From positions 2,562 through 16,109 of the forward strand of contig JAPSKJ010000028.1 in the NCBI GenBank assembly GCA_031177735.1: a stretch of 13,548 bases of DNA, written 5' to 3'. Source of the stretch: Nocardioides sp. Its GTDB lineage: Bacteria > Actinomycetota > Actinomycetes > Propionibacteriales > Nocardioidaceae. The stretch's first letter is position 1; every line of letters starts with the position of its first letter. Below are positions 1 through 6,200 of the stretch, one piece after another. The position numbers were made by a program, and so were the translations under genes. The notes beneath the pieces were generated by a model that ran no database searches, was not told the DNA's origin, and saw nothing but the letters and a program-made list of their open reading frames with translations.

Positions 1-45
1 GTGCTGGCCGGTCGTGTGCTGGCCGGTCGTGTGCTGGCCGGTCGA
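1..45. repeat. 15-bp tandem repeat, three copies, in the CoA-transferase 3' end
   Basis: Bases 1-15 and 16-30 are identical (GTGCTGGCCGGTCGT) and 31-45 differs only in its last base. Read on the minus strand it is in frame and encodes (S/T)TGQH three times. The array touches the window edge, so the copy number is a minimum. Confidence 0.9.
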
Positions 46-1269
46 GTGAGGGGTGGTCGGCTCGTCGTGCAGCTCGGGGTGCGCGTCGTAGAGGACGCCG
101 GACTCGAAGAGAGCCGAGATCCGCTCAGCCGGATAGCCGACCTCACCGAGCACCTCGGCGGTGTGCTGGCCGAGCCACGGGGCGGGGGAGCGGACGGTGA
201 TCTCCAGGTCGGAGAACTTGGTGGGCGGCGCGATGGTGCGCATCGGGCCGATGATCGGGTGCTCGACCTCCGCGATCATGTCGCGGGCCAGCACCTGCGG
301 GTCGGACCAGGTCTGGTCGTAGGTGAGCACGGGCCCGCACGGCACACCGGCCTTGTCGATGACCTCGATCCACTCCTCGGTGGTTCGCTGGGTGGTGATC
401 GCCTCGATCTCCTGCTCGAGCTGGTCGATGTTGCGCATCCGGTCGGGCAGGGTGAGGAAGCGCGGGTCCTCCAGCCACTCGGGCTTCTCCAGGGCGTCCT
501 CGACCAGACGCTTCCAGAGCCGGTCGTTGCCGGCGCCGATGGTCACGTAGCCGTTGGCCGTGCGGTAGGCCTGGTAAGGGGTGGACCGGCGGTGCCGGGT
601 GCCGGTCGCCTGCGGCACCTCGCCTCCACCGAAGAACGCGCCCGACTCCCACACGGTCCAGGCCAGCCCGGCCTCGACGAGGGAGATGTCCATGTACTGC
701 CCGCGCCCGGTCCGCTCGCGGACCATCTGTGCGCCGAGCACGGAGTAGATGGCCGTGGCGCCGGCGGCGATGTCGTTGATGGCGATGCCGATCTTGGCGG
801 GTCGGTGCCCGTCGCCGGTCATGGTGAGGAAGCCGCTGACGCCCTGCGCCATGATGTCGAACCCGGGCCGGTGCTTGTACGGGCCGGTCTGGCCGAAGCC
901 GCTGATCGAGCAGTAGAGGATGTCGGGTCGCACCGCCCGCACCGATTCGTAGTCGATGCCGAGCTTGTCGACGACTCCCGGCCGGAAGTTCTCGATGACC
1001 AGGTCGGCGTCGCGCGCCAGCCTCAGGAAGATCTCGCGTCCCTCGTCGGTCTTCAGGTCGAGGGAGACGCTGCGCTTGCTGCGGTTGGGCATGGCGCCGG
1101 GGTAGCTCTCCCCGCCGACCTTGGGCTCGAAGCGACGCGAGTCGTCGCCGGTGACGGGCTGCTCGATCTTGATGACGTCCGCGCCGAGCTCGGCCAGCAC
1201 CATCGTGGCGTAGGGGCCGGAGAGGAACCGGGTCAGGTCGAGGACGCGGAAGCCGTCGAGAGGCAGCAT
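1..1269 (-). CDS. CaiB/BaiF family (class III) CoA-transferase, 3' end outside window
   Basis: Class III CoA-transferases move CoA between a donor acyl-CoA and an acceptor carboxylic acid through an aspartyl-CoA intermediate in the cytoplasm. The 423 visible codons show the family pattern: the N-terminal block GFRVLDLTRFLSGPYATM (residues 6-23), LGADVIKIE (28-36), NRSKRSVSLDLK (62-73), ENFRPG (93-98) and SGFGQTGPY (123-131). Asp166, in INDIAAG, aligns with the catalytic aspartate. TGRGQYMDISL follows at 187-197. The ATG at 1269 is preceded by GGAAGG. No stop occurs before base 1. The usual family end is reached near residue 400, and an added His/Thr-rich tail with TTGQH repeats runs off the edge. 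The substrate cannot be read from sequence. The divergent IclR gene at 1436 is a plausible regulator, which would fit a catabolic acyl-CoA pathway. Confidence 0.93.
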   Translation of the reverse strand, partial: MLPLDGFRVLDLTRFLSGPYATMVLAELGADVIKIEQPVTGDDSRRFEPKVGGESYPGAMPNRSKRSVSLDLKTDEGREIFLRLARDADLVIENFRPGVVDKLGIDYESVRAVRPDILYCSISGFGQTGPYKHRPGFDIMAQGVSGFLTMTGDGHRPAKIGIAINDIAAGATAIYSVLGAQMVRERTGRGQYMDISLVEAGLAWTVWESGAFFGGGEVPQATGTRHRRSTPYQAYRTANGYVTIGAGNDRLWKRLVEDALEKPEWLEDPRFLTLPDRMRNIDQLEQEIEAITTQRTTEEWIEVIDKAGVPCGPVLTYDQTWSDPQVLARDMIAEVEHPIIGPMRTIAPPTKFSDLEITVRSPAPWLGQHTAEVLGEVGYPAERISALFESGVLYDAHPELHDEPTTPHSTGQHTTGQHTTGQH

Positions 1270-1388
1270 GGGGATCCTTCCCGCAGAGTGGGATACGATT
1301 TCGCGATGTAGGAAACTCGTGCCACCGTAAGGACGGCTTCCGGACCCCGTCAAGGGATTCGGCGGAGAAAATGAGACGGGCGTCACGT

Positions 1389-1409
1389 CCCACCGGATCC
1401 GATGGTGGG
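1389..1409. promoter_or_regulatory. Inverted repeat upstream of the first iclR gene, candidate operator
   Basis: CCCACC (1389-1394) and GGTGGG (1404-1409) form perfect 6-bp arms around a 9-bp spacer. The repeat lies in the 166-bp gap between the divergent CoA-transferase and IclR starts and ends 26 bases before the IclR ATG. IclR proteins commonly bind inverted repeats in such divergent promoters, but arms this short and G/C-rich can arise by chance. I saw no convincing -35/-10 pair in the gap. Confidence 0.3.
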
Positions 1410-1435
1410 CGGCGCCGGGGCGAGAGGATGGCGGC

Positions 1436-2281
1436 ATGGTGGAGGGACCCGGCGCCTCGGGCGGGGCGCGATCCGGCAGGGTGCAGTCGATCGACCGGGC
1501 CGTGGCGATCCTGCGCTGCTTCGACGCGCGGCAACCCGAGATCGGTCTCTCGGAGATCGCGCGGCGCACCGGACTGTCGACGAGCACGGTTCACCGGCTG
1601 CTGGTCGCGATGTCCGAGAACGACCTGGTCCGCCAGAGCGCGGACCGGCGCTACCGCCTCGGCCCGCTGGTCATCCGGCTCGGTCGCAGTGCGGGCGTGG
1701 CGACGACGCTGAGGGAGGCCGCGCAGCCGATCGCCCGGCAGGCGCGCGACGAGGTCGACGAGACGGTCGGCATCCACGAGCTGATGCCCACGGACACCCG
1801 CGTGGTGGTCGACCAGGTGGAGAGCCGGCAGGAGCTGCGTCGGACCTACGCCGAGCTGGGTGTGCAGATCGCGGTCGTCCACGGCGCCCCGGGCAAGGCC
1901 ATGCTCGCCTTCTTGCCGGCGGAGCGGCGTGAGCGGATCCTGGCCCAGGGCATCGACCGCAAGACGCCGACGACCATCGATGACCCCGCCGAGCTCCGCC
2001 GCCAGCTCGAGGAGATCCGCGCCACCGGCTGGGCCTACTCCGATGGCGAGCGGACCTCCGGGATCCGTGCTGTCGCGGCGCCGGTCTTCGACCACACCGG
2101 CGAGGTGGTCGGCGCGCTGGGCTACTCGGTCCCCGCGATCCGCATGGACGATGCCCGGGTCGCCGACCTGGGTGAGCGGATCGCGCGTGCCGCCTGGCGG
2201 GTCTCCACCGTGCTCGGTGCGACGGAGGAGGCGGTCGCCGAGACCCGGCGGCGAGCGGTCGGCGAGGCTGGTTCGGCCTAG
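1436..2281 (+). CDS. IclR-family transcriptional regulator
   Basis: This 281-residue protein has the normal IclR length. The N-terminal winged helix-turn-helix is clear: SIDRAVAILRCF (residues 18-29) leads into LSEIARRTGLSTSTVHRLL (38-56), with the wing near RRYRLG. The C-terminal effector domain carries the family segments DQVESRQELRRTYAELG (126-142) and GAPGKAMLAFL (150-160). The ATG at 1436 has GAGAGGA seven bases upstream. IclR proteins bind operators as dimers or tetramers and respond to small aromatic or carboxylic acid ligands; the ligand here is unknown. The gene is divergent from the CoA-transferase, its likely target. Its TAG stop overlaps the stop of the convergent universal stress gene within one CTAG. 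Confidence 0.94.
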   Translation: MVEGPGASGGARSGRVQSIDRAVAILRCFDARQPEIGLSEIARRTGLSTSTVHRLLVAMSENDLVRQSADRRYRLGPLVIRLGRSAGVATTLREAAQPIARQARDEVDETVGIHELMPTDTRVVVDQVESRQELRRTYAELGVQIAVVHGAPGKAMLAFLPAERRERILAQGIDRKTPTTIDDPAELRRQLEEIRATGWAYSDGERTSGIRAVAAPVFDHTGEVVGALGYSVPAIRMDDARVADLGERIARAAWRVSTVLGATEEAVAETRRRAVGEAGSA

Positions 2282-2694
2282 TCGGCGCTGGTCGTCCGGT
2301 CCGGCTTGACCGCGACGACCGGGCAGGGAGCGTTGAGGATCACGGTCTGGGCGTGGGAGCCCAGCACCAGCTTGCCGACCCGGCTGCGCCGGCGCACGCC
2401 GATGACGACGAGCTCGGCCTCGACGTCCTCGACGACGTCGAGGATGTCCTCGCTCGCCAGTCGGCCTCGGTCGCAGCGACGCACCTCGAAGGCGAGGCCG
2501 AGCTCGGCGAGCTCCTGCTTGACGAGGTCCAGCTCGGCGTCGACCTCCTCCTGGGACGGCGCATCGGGACCGCTTCCCGCGTCGATGCTGCTGACCACGA
2601 CGAGGCTGGCCTCGCGCAGCCGCGCCTCCTCGGCAGCGCGGCGGAGGGCGGCCCGGCCTTCAGGGGTCGGCACGTAGCCCACGACGATCGTCAT
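2278..2694 (-). CDS. Universal stress protein (UspA family), single domain
   Basis: A 138-residue, one-domain Usp, close to the usual 140-150. It begins MTIVVGYVPTPEGRAAL and ends with the family block VVIGVRRRSRVGKLVLGS (97-113) followed by NAPCPVVAVK (121-130). In ATP-binding Usp proteins the loop reads G-2x-G-9x-G-S/T. Here Gly99 and Gly112-Ser113 are kept, but the second glycine is Arg102. The N-terminal aspartate that contacts the nucleotide in many members also appears to be missing. Nucleotide binding is therefore uncertain. The start ATG overlaps the stop of the upstream IclR gene as ATGA, so the pair is probably translationally coupled. Long open frames overlapping this locus in the same direction are out of frame with the Usp motifs. 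Confidence 0.93.
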   Translation of the reverse strand: MTIVVGYVPTPEGRAALRRAAEEARLREASLVVVSSIDAGSGPDAPSQEEVDAELDLVKQELAELGLAFEVRRCDRGRLASEDILDVVEDVEAELVVIGVRRRSRVGKLVLGSHAQTVILNAPCPVVAVKPDRTTSAD

Positions 2695-3500
2695 CTGGTG
2701 GCTCCTTCGTTGGGAACTGGGTCGGGTGTCGGTGCGCCGGTGCGGTCCGCCAGCCGGGCCTCGACCCAGGCTGCCGCTGCAGCGACCTCGGCGCCGAGGT
2801 CGGCGGCCAGGGACTCCGGCAGGCGGTCCTCCGGTCCGGTGACGTTCACGGCGGCCACCACCTGGCCGCGCTCGTCGCGCACGGCAGCCGCCACGGAGGC
2901 GACCCCCGGCACGCGCGCGCCGCGGCTGTGGGCGTAGCCCGCCGCGATGGTGTCGGCGACGGCCTGCTCGATCGCCCGGCGGCCGTCGGGGGAGCCCTGC
3001 GCGTCGAGGAAGGCGGTCCGTTCGGCCTCGTCGATCGCCGCGAGGATCGCCACGGACGGTGCGCCGGTCAGCAACGAGATCGGCTGGCCCAGCTCGCGGT
3101 AGGTGCGGTGGAGCTCGTGGTAGGACTCCACCTGGCGGACGACGACGCGCGACCAGCCCTGACGCAGGTGGAGAGCCGCGGTCTCGCCGGTCGTGTCCCG
3201 CAGTCGCACCAGCGCCACGCTGGCGACGGCGTCCAGGTCGCCCCACTGTCGGGTGTAGGCCTCCGCGAGGCTCAGCGTGCGTCCGCCCAGCCCGAACCGG
3301 CCGTCGCCGAACTCACGCACCAAGCCCGTCTCGGCGAGGGTCTGCAGGTAGCGCCACGCGGTGGTGCGGTTGAGGTCCACGGCCGCGGCGACCTGCGAAG
3401 CGCGCGGTGGGGAAGGAGAGGTCGCCATCGCCTCGAGCGCGAACAGCACGTCGATGGCTCGCTTGACCGACTGCTGTCCGGTTAGTCTGGCGGCGTTCAT
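2691..3500 (-). CDS. IclR-family transcriptional regulator (second copy)
   Basis: This 269-residue protein has an N-terminal helix-turn-helix at about residues 34-52 (ASQVAAAVDLNRTTAWRYL), a wing at DGRFGLGGRTLSL (66-78), and an effector domain with RQVESYHELHRTYRELG (122-138) and GAPSVAILAAI (146-156). It resembles the regulator at 1436 most closely in this QVES..EL.RTY.ELG segment. The ATG at 3500 is preceded by GAAGG eight bases upstream. The gene is divergent from the MFS transporter with only 53 bases between starts, and an inverted repeat lies in that gap. It probably controls itself, the overlapping Usp gene and the transporter. Its ligand is unknown. Confidence 0.93.
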   Translation of the reverse strand: MNAARLTGQQSVKRAIDVLFALEAMATSPSPPRASQVAAAVDLNRTTAWRYLQTLAETGLVREFGDGRFGLGGRTLSLAEAYTRQWGDLDAVASVALVRLRDTTGETAALHLRQGWSRVVVRQVESYHELHRTYRELGQPISLLTGAPSVAILAAIDEAERTAFLDAQGSPDGRRAIEQAVADTIAAGYAHSRGARVPGVASVAAAVRDERGQVVAAVNVTGPEDRLPESLAADLGAEVAAAAAWVEARLADRTGAPTPDPVPNEGATR

Positions 3501-3515
3501 AACGTGAACCTTCGT

Positions 3516-3532
3516 GTGCGCACTATGCGCAC
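3516..3532. promoter_or_regulatory. Perfect inverted repeat, probable IclR operator
   Basis: GTGCGCA-CTA-TGCGCAC has two perfect 7-bp arms around a 3-bp centre. It sits 15 bases before the IclR start and 21 before the MFS start, in the only promoter region both genes have. The centre reads CATAGT on the minus strand, a possible -10 element, so a bound repressor would block transcription. The assignment to the neighbouring IclR protein is inferred from position. Confidence 0.6.
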
Positions 3533-3553
3533 CACGATAGGAGGCCGACCGGG

Positions 3554-4819
3554 GTGAGTGTCAATCGCGCGCGCCCGTCGGTGCTGCGGCAGGTCTTCCC
3601 GCTGCGCGCCGTCGTCTTCGGGGCGCTGGTGCCCGCCCTGCTGTTCGGCATCGCGCTCGGTGTCGTCCTGCCGATCATCCCCGCGACCGCGACCCGGCTC
3701 GGCGCGGATCTCGCTGTCGCCGGTCTGGTGGCCGCGCTGTTGCCGATCGGCAAGGTCCTCGCCGACGTCCCGGCCGGTGCGCTGGCAGCGCGGGTCGGTG
3801 ATGGGAATGCGATGGTGCTCGCCGCACTGATCGGCGCCTCCGCACTGGCGGGGGCGGCCCTGGCGACCTCCCTGCTGGCGCTGGCTGCCGGCGTGCTCGC
3901 GCTCGGTGTCGCCAGCGCGATCTTCCACCTGGGTCGCCACGCCTACCTGGTCGAGGTCACGCCCGCGACCCACCGCGCGCGGGTGCTCTCGACGCTCGGC
4001 GGGATGAACCGGCTGGGCTACCTGGTCGGGCCCTTCCTCGGCGCCGTGGTGCTGGTCGGCTCGTCGGTGCGGGCGGCGTACTGGCTGGCGGCGGCCTGCA
4101 CAGCCGGGTCGCTGGTGGTGCTGCTGCTCGCTCGGGAGAGGGGCGCCGGGCGGCCCGCGACGCCGACCAGCGGCCGACGTACGACGGTGTGGGAGGTGGC
4201 GGCCGAGCACCGGCGCCTGTTCGCCACGCTCGGCGTCGCCACCCTCCTGGTGGGGGCGGTCCGGGGAGCCCGTCAGACCGTCCTCCCGATGTGGGGCGAG
4301 TATCTCGGCATCGGCCCGGACACCGTCTCGCTCATCTTCGGCCTGTCCGGCGCGCTGGACATCGTGCTGTTCTACCCGGCCGGACACGCGATGGACCGCC
4401 TGGGGCGCCTGTGGGTGGCCGTGCCGTCCATGCTCGTCATGGGTGCAGCCATGGCGCTCGTCCCGGTGACCTCCGGGGTGGTCTCGCTCTCGCTGGTCGC
4501 GGCCCTGCTCGGCCTCGGCAACGGCCTCGGCTCGGGGATCATGATGACGCTGGGCGCCGACGTCGCCCCGGCGGACTCGCGCGCCTCGTTCCTGGGCGTG
4601 TGGCGGTTGTTCCAGGACTCCGGTGACGGTCTGGGGCCCCTCGTCATCACCGCCGGTGCCGCACTCGGATCGCTTGCCGGCGGCATCTGGGTGGCCGCGG
4701 CCTTCGGCCTGCTCTCCTCCGCCGCGCTGGGGAGGTGGGTGCCCCGCTACTCCGCGCACGCCGGCAGGGGCGTGCGCGGAGTCCGGTCGGAGGTCCCGGC
4801 TACCAGGAGGACTTCGTGA
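3554..4819 (+). CDS. Major facilitator superfamily (MFS) transporter
   Basis: A 421-residue inner-membrane protein rich in hydrophobic helices, the usual length for 12-helix MFS carriers. A short cytoplasmic N-terminus precedes the first helix at about residues 19-42. The helix 2-3 loop holds the motif A relative GKVLADVPAGALAARVGD (66-83), and the matching second-half loop reads GHAMDRLGR (277-285). MNRLGYLVGPFLGAVV (151-166) resembles the helix 5 region of drug/proton antiporters. The start is GTG at 3554, nine bases after TAGGAGG. The substrate is not evident; efflux of the effector sensed by the divergent IclR protein is one possibility. The last 20 bases overlap the convergent rpsN, and the 3' coding end contains a strong hairpin (4749-4782). 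Confidence 0.92.
   Translation: MSVNRARPSVLRQVFPLRAVVFGALVPALLFGIALGVVLPIIPATATRLGADLAVAGLVAALLPIGKVLADVPAGALAARVGDGNAMVLAALIGASALAGAALATSLLALAAGVLALGVASAIFHLGRHAYLVEVTPATHRARVLSTLGGMNRLGYLVGPFLGAVVLVGSSVRAAYWLAAACTAGSLVVLLLARERGAGRPATPTSGRRTTVWEVAAEHRRLFATLGVATLLVGAVRGARQTVLPMWGEYLGIGPDTVSLIFGLSGALDIVLFYPAGHAMDRLGRLWVAVPSMLVMGAAMALVPVTSGVVSLSLVAALLGLGNGLGSGIMMTLGADVAPADSRASFLGVWRLFQDSGDGLGPLVITAGAALGSLAGGIWVAAAFGLLSSAALGRWVPRYSAHAGRGVRGVRSEVPATRRTS
4749..4782 (-). terminator. 14-bp hairpin inside the MFS 3' end, likely terminator of the ribosomal operon
   Basis: ACTCCGCGCACGCC (4749-4762) and GGCGTGCGCGGAGT (4769-4782) are perfect 14-bp complements with a 6-base loop. On the minus strand the hairpin begins 17 bases beyond the rpsN stop. 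No U-tract follows, as is common in high-G+C actinobacteria. It lies in MFS codons about 399-410, which encode a polar C-terminal tail. Confidence 0.6.
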
Positions 4820-5102
4820 TCCCGGGCAGCTCGCCCCGATGCGCCAGGGTCCGCAGGTTGATGCGGGAGAGCCCCACCTTGCCGACGTAGCCGCGTGGGC
4901 GGCCGTCGACCTGGTCGCGGTTGCGCACACGCACCGGGCTGGCGTCGCGCGGCAGCCGGCTCAGGGCGCGCACCGCGGCCGCACGCTCCTCGGGCGTCGC
5001 GGCGGTGCGGATGGCTTCCTTGAGAACACGGCGGCGGGCGGCATACCGCTCGACGGTCCTCTTGCGCCGCTCGTTGGCCACCACCAGCGACTGCCTGGCC
5101 AT
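4800..5102 (-). CDS. rpsN: 30S ribosomal protein S14, zinc-independent paralogue
   Basis: S14 sits in the head of the small subunit. This 100-residue form has the long architecture: MARQSLVVANERRKRTVERYAARR at the start, then LSRLPRDASPVRVRNRDQVDGRPRGYVGKVGLSRI and a C-terminal LAHRGELPGITKSSW. Zinc-binding S14 is about 61 residues with two CxxC pairs; this protein has no cysteine, so it is the C-minus type made under zinc limitation. It is the last gene of the operon. Its ATG shares one base with the rpmG stop (TGATG), with GGGAGGAG upstream inside rpmG. The stop overlaps the end of the convergent MFS gene. Confidence 0.95.
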   Translation of the reverse strand: MARQSLVVANERRKRTVERYAARRRVLKEAIRTAATPEERAAAVRALSRLPRDASPVRVRNRDQVDGRPRGYVGKVGLSRINLRTLAHRGELPGITKSSW

Positions 5103-5272
5103 CAGCGCTCCTCCCGGAAGTCGACGTGCTGGCGCACGCGTGGGTCGTACTTGCGCAAGGTCATCCGGTCCGGGTCGTTGCGACGGTTCTTCCGGGTGAC
5201 GTAGGTGTATCCGGAGCCCGCGGTGGAGCGGAGCTTGACGATGGGCCGCAGGTCGTTCGCGCGCTTGGCCAT
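5102..5272 (-). CDS. rpmG: 50S ribosomal protein L33, zinc-independent paralogue
   Basis: L33 lies near the E site of the large subunit. The 56-residue product reads MAKRANDLRPIVKLRSTAGS, then GYTYVTRKNRRNDPDRMTLR, then KYDPRVRQHVDFREER. The NRRNDPDR..L.KYDP core is diagnostic. Zinc-binding L33 has two CxxC pairs flanking this core; here those sites read STAGS and DPRV with no cysteine at all. The start is at 5272 and overlaps the rpmB stop by one base (TGATG), with GGAGGG eight bases upstream. It is coupled in the same way to rpsN downstream. Confidence 0.94.
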   Translation of the reverse strand: MAKRANDLRPIVKLRSTAGSGYTYVTRKNRRNDPDRMTLRKYDPRVRQHVDFREER

Positions 5273-5508
5273 CAGAGCCGCCCTCCGCGCGCGAGGATGT
5301 CGGTCACCACGGCCTCGATGCCGCGCCGGTCGACGGTCTTGATGCCGCGCGCGCTGAGATCGAGGGTGACGTGGCGCCCCAGGCTCGGCACCCAGTAGCG
5401 CTTGGACTGGATGTTGACGTCGAAGCGCCGCTTGGTGCGGCGGTGGGAGTGGGAGACGTGGTGGCCGAAGCCGGGGGTGGCCCCGGTGACCTGGCAGACG
5501 CGTGACAT
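5272..5508 (-). CDS. rpmB: 50S ribosomal protein L28, zinc-independent paralogue
   Basis: A 78-residue L28 with the family start MSRVCQVTG and the conserved SHSHRRTKRRFDVNIQ (residues 19-34), then VTLDLSARGIKTVDRRG. Only one cysteine remains (Cys5), so the four-cysteine zinc site of C-plus L28 is absent. That residue is the sole cysteine among the seven ribosomal proteins of this operon. AAGGG sits five bases before the ATG. A 47-base gap separates it from rpmJ upstream, the second largest gap in the operon. Its stop overlaps the rpmG start by one base. Confidence 0.94.
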   Translation of the reverse strand: MSRVCQVTGATPGFGHHVSHSHRRTKRRFDVNIQSKRYWVPSLGRHVTLDLSARGIKTVDRRGIEAVVTDILARGGRL

Positions 5509-5555
5509 GGCCTTCCCTTCTGAGTGTTCTCCGCTGGCCGGTGGATCGCCGGAGC

Positions 5556-5678
5556 TCAGCCCTGGCGGGCCTTGAGGCGCGGGTTGGACTTGTTGATGAC
5601 GTAGATCCGGCCGCGCCGGCGCACCACCTGGGCGCCGGGCTGGTTCTTCAGCGAGCGGATCGAGTTGCGGACCTTCAC
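5556..5678 (-). CDS. rpmJ: 50S ribosomal protein L36, zinc-independent (YkgO-like) paralogue
   Basis: A 40-residue protein: KVRNSIRSLKNQPGAQVVRR, then RGRIYVINKSNPRLKARQG. This matches the YkgO-type L36, which is slightly longer than the 37-residue zinc form and lacks its C-x2-C..C..H zinc site; no cysteine is present. The start is GTG at 5678, with AGGAG six bases upstream. It overlaps the rpsR stop by four bases as GTGA, so translation is probably coupled. Confidence 0.94.
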   Translation of the reverse strand: MKVRNSIRSLKNQPGAQVVRRRGRIYVINKSNPRLKARQG

Positions 5679-5941
5679 GAAGTGCTCCTGTGCTGAGGGC
5701 TGGTGGAGGGGAGGAGGGCCATCTCGCGCGCGGTCTTGATCGCCCGGGTGACCATGCGCTGCTGCTGCGGGGTGATGCCGGTGACCCGGCGCGAGCGGAT
5801 CTTCCCGCGGTCGGAGATGAACCTGCGCAGCAGCGTGAGGTCCTTGTAGTCCACCGCGCGCACCTCGGCGCCGAGCAGCGGCGACGAGCGGCGCTTCGCG
5901 GGCGCGGTGGGCACCGTGCGAGGCCGCCGCGCGGTGCTCAT
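5675..5941 (-). CDS. rpsR: 30S ribosomal protein S18, zinc-independent paralogue
   Basis: An 88-residue S18, which pairs with S6 on the platform of the small subunit. The core is unmistakable: VDYKDLTLLRRFISDRGKI (30-48), then RSRRVTGITPQQQRMVTRAI (49-68) and KTAREMALLP (69-78). Zinc-type actinobacterial S18 has cysteines ahead of DYKD and in the VTG.c motif; here there are none. The true start is the ATG at 5941, which overlaps the rpmF stop as ATGA. A longer in-phase frame reaching 6886 is antigenic noise only: upstream of 5941 it lacks S18 homology and runs through rpmF and the Mrf-like gene. Its own Shine-Dalgarno is weak, so it probably depends on coupling to rpmF. Confidence 0.94.
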   Translation of the reverse strand: MSTARRPRTVPTAPAKRRSSPLLGAEVRAVDYKDLTLLRRFISDRGKIRSRRVTGITPQQQRMVTRAIKTAREMALLPSTSPQHRSTS

Positions 5942-6120
5942 CGCCGGCCCCGTGCGATGGGGTCGAGGTAGCCGCGCTGGACCGCCCGCACCAGCGCTCG
6001 GGGCACCTGGTGGGTCTCGCCGTCGACGGTCACGGGGACCAGGTCGGGGCGGGTCGCCCGCCACTGCGCCCGGCGGTGGCGGGTGTTGCTGCGGGAGGTC
6101 CGTCGCTTGGGCACGGCCAT
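5938..6120 (-). CDS. rpmF: 50S ribosomal protein L32, zinc-independent paralogue
   Basis: A 60-residue L32: MAVPKRRTSRSNTRHRRAQW followed by a divergent C-terminal half. The N-terminal MAVPKR+.S..+...RR..W block is the L32 signature. The C-plus form carries C-x2-C and a second cysteine pair in the centre; this copy has no cysteine. AAGGAG precedes the ATG by six bases. Upstream is an 80-base gap (6121-6200) after the Mrf-like gene, the largest in the operon; it holds a 6-bp-arm hairpin at 6157-6170 (CGGCGA/TCGCCG) but no Zur-like site. A separate promoter there cannot be excluded. Confidence 0.92.
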   Translation of the reverse strand: MAVPKRRTSRSNTRHRRAQWRATRPDLVPVTVDGETHQVPRALVRAVQRGYLDPIARGRR

Positions 6121-6200
6121 GGGTGTCTCCTTGCTGTGTGGGGGGTGGTGGGGGATCGGCGACCTCGCCGGCTGATCGCGCGGCGGTCGGCCGATGCGGC

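Noticed and set aside
1..45. CRISPR array
   Set aside because: The 15-bp units are contiguous, have no spacers and are in frame with a coding sequence.
1..1311. Long plus-strand open frame opposite the CoA-transferase
   Set aside because: It lies antisense to a gene with clear family motifs, and its product is low-complexity Gly/Val/Arg/Asp-rich with no recognisable domain. Long antisense frames are expected at this G+C.
143..2095. 650-codon minus-strand open frame across the CoA-transferase and IclR genes
   Set aside because: It crosses a divergent promoter and reads the CoA-transferase in the wrong frame; the translation is Arg/Pro/His-rich noise.
2290..2320. Terminator for the first IclR gene (GGTCGTC/GACGACC inside the Usp 3' end)
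   Set aside because: Arms are 7 bp with a 17-base loop inside coding sequence; too weak to list as a feature.
2278..3246. Extended Usp frame reaching back into the IclR gene
   Set aside because: Only the part from the ATG at 2694 resembles Usp; the rest is the IclR gene out of frame.
3497..4930. 477-codon minus-strand frame opposite the MFS gene
   Set aside because: The composition is Arg/Gly/His/Gln-rich without domains, while the plus strand encodes a textbook MFS protein.
6121..6200. Second Zur box or gene between the Mrf-like gene and rpmF
   Set aside because: The 80 bases are G-rich with one small hairpin and no operator-like A/T-rich repeat or open frame with a start signal.
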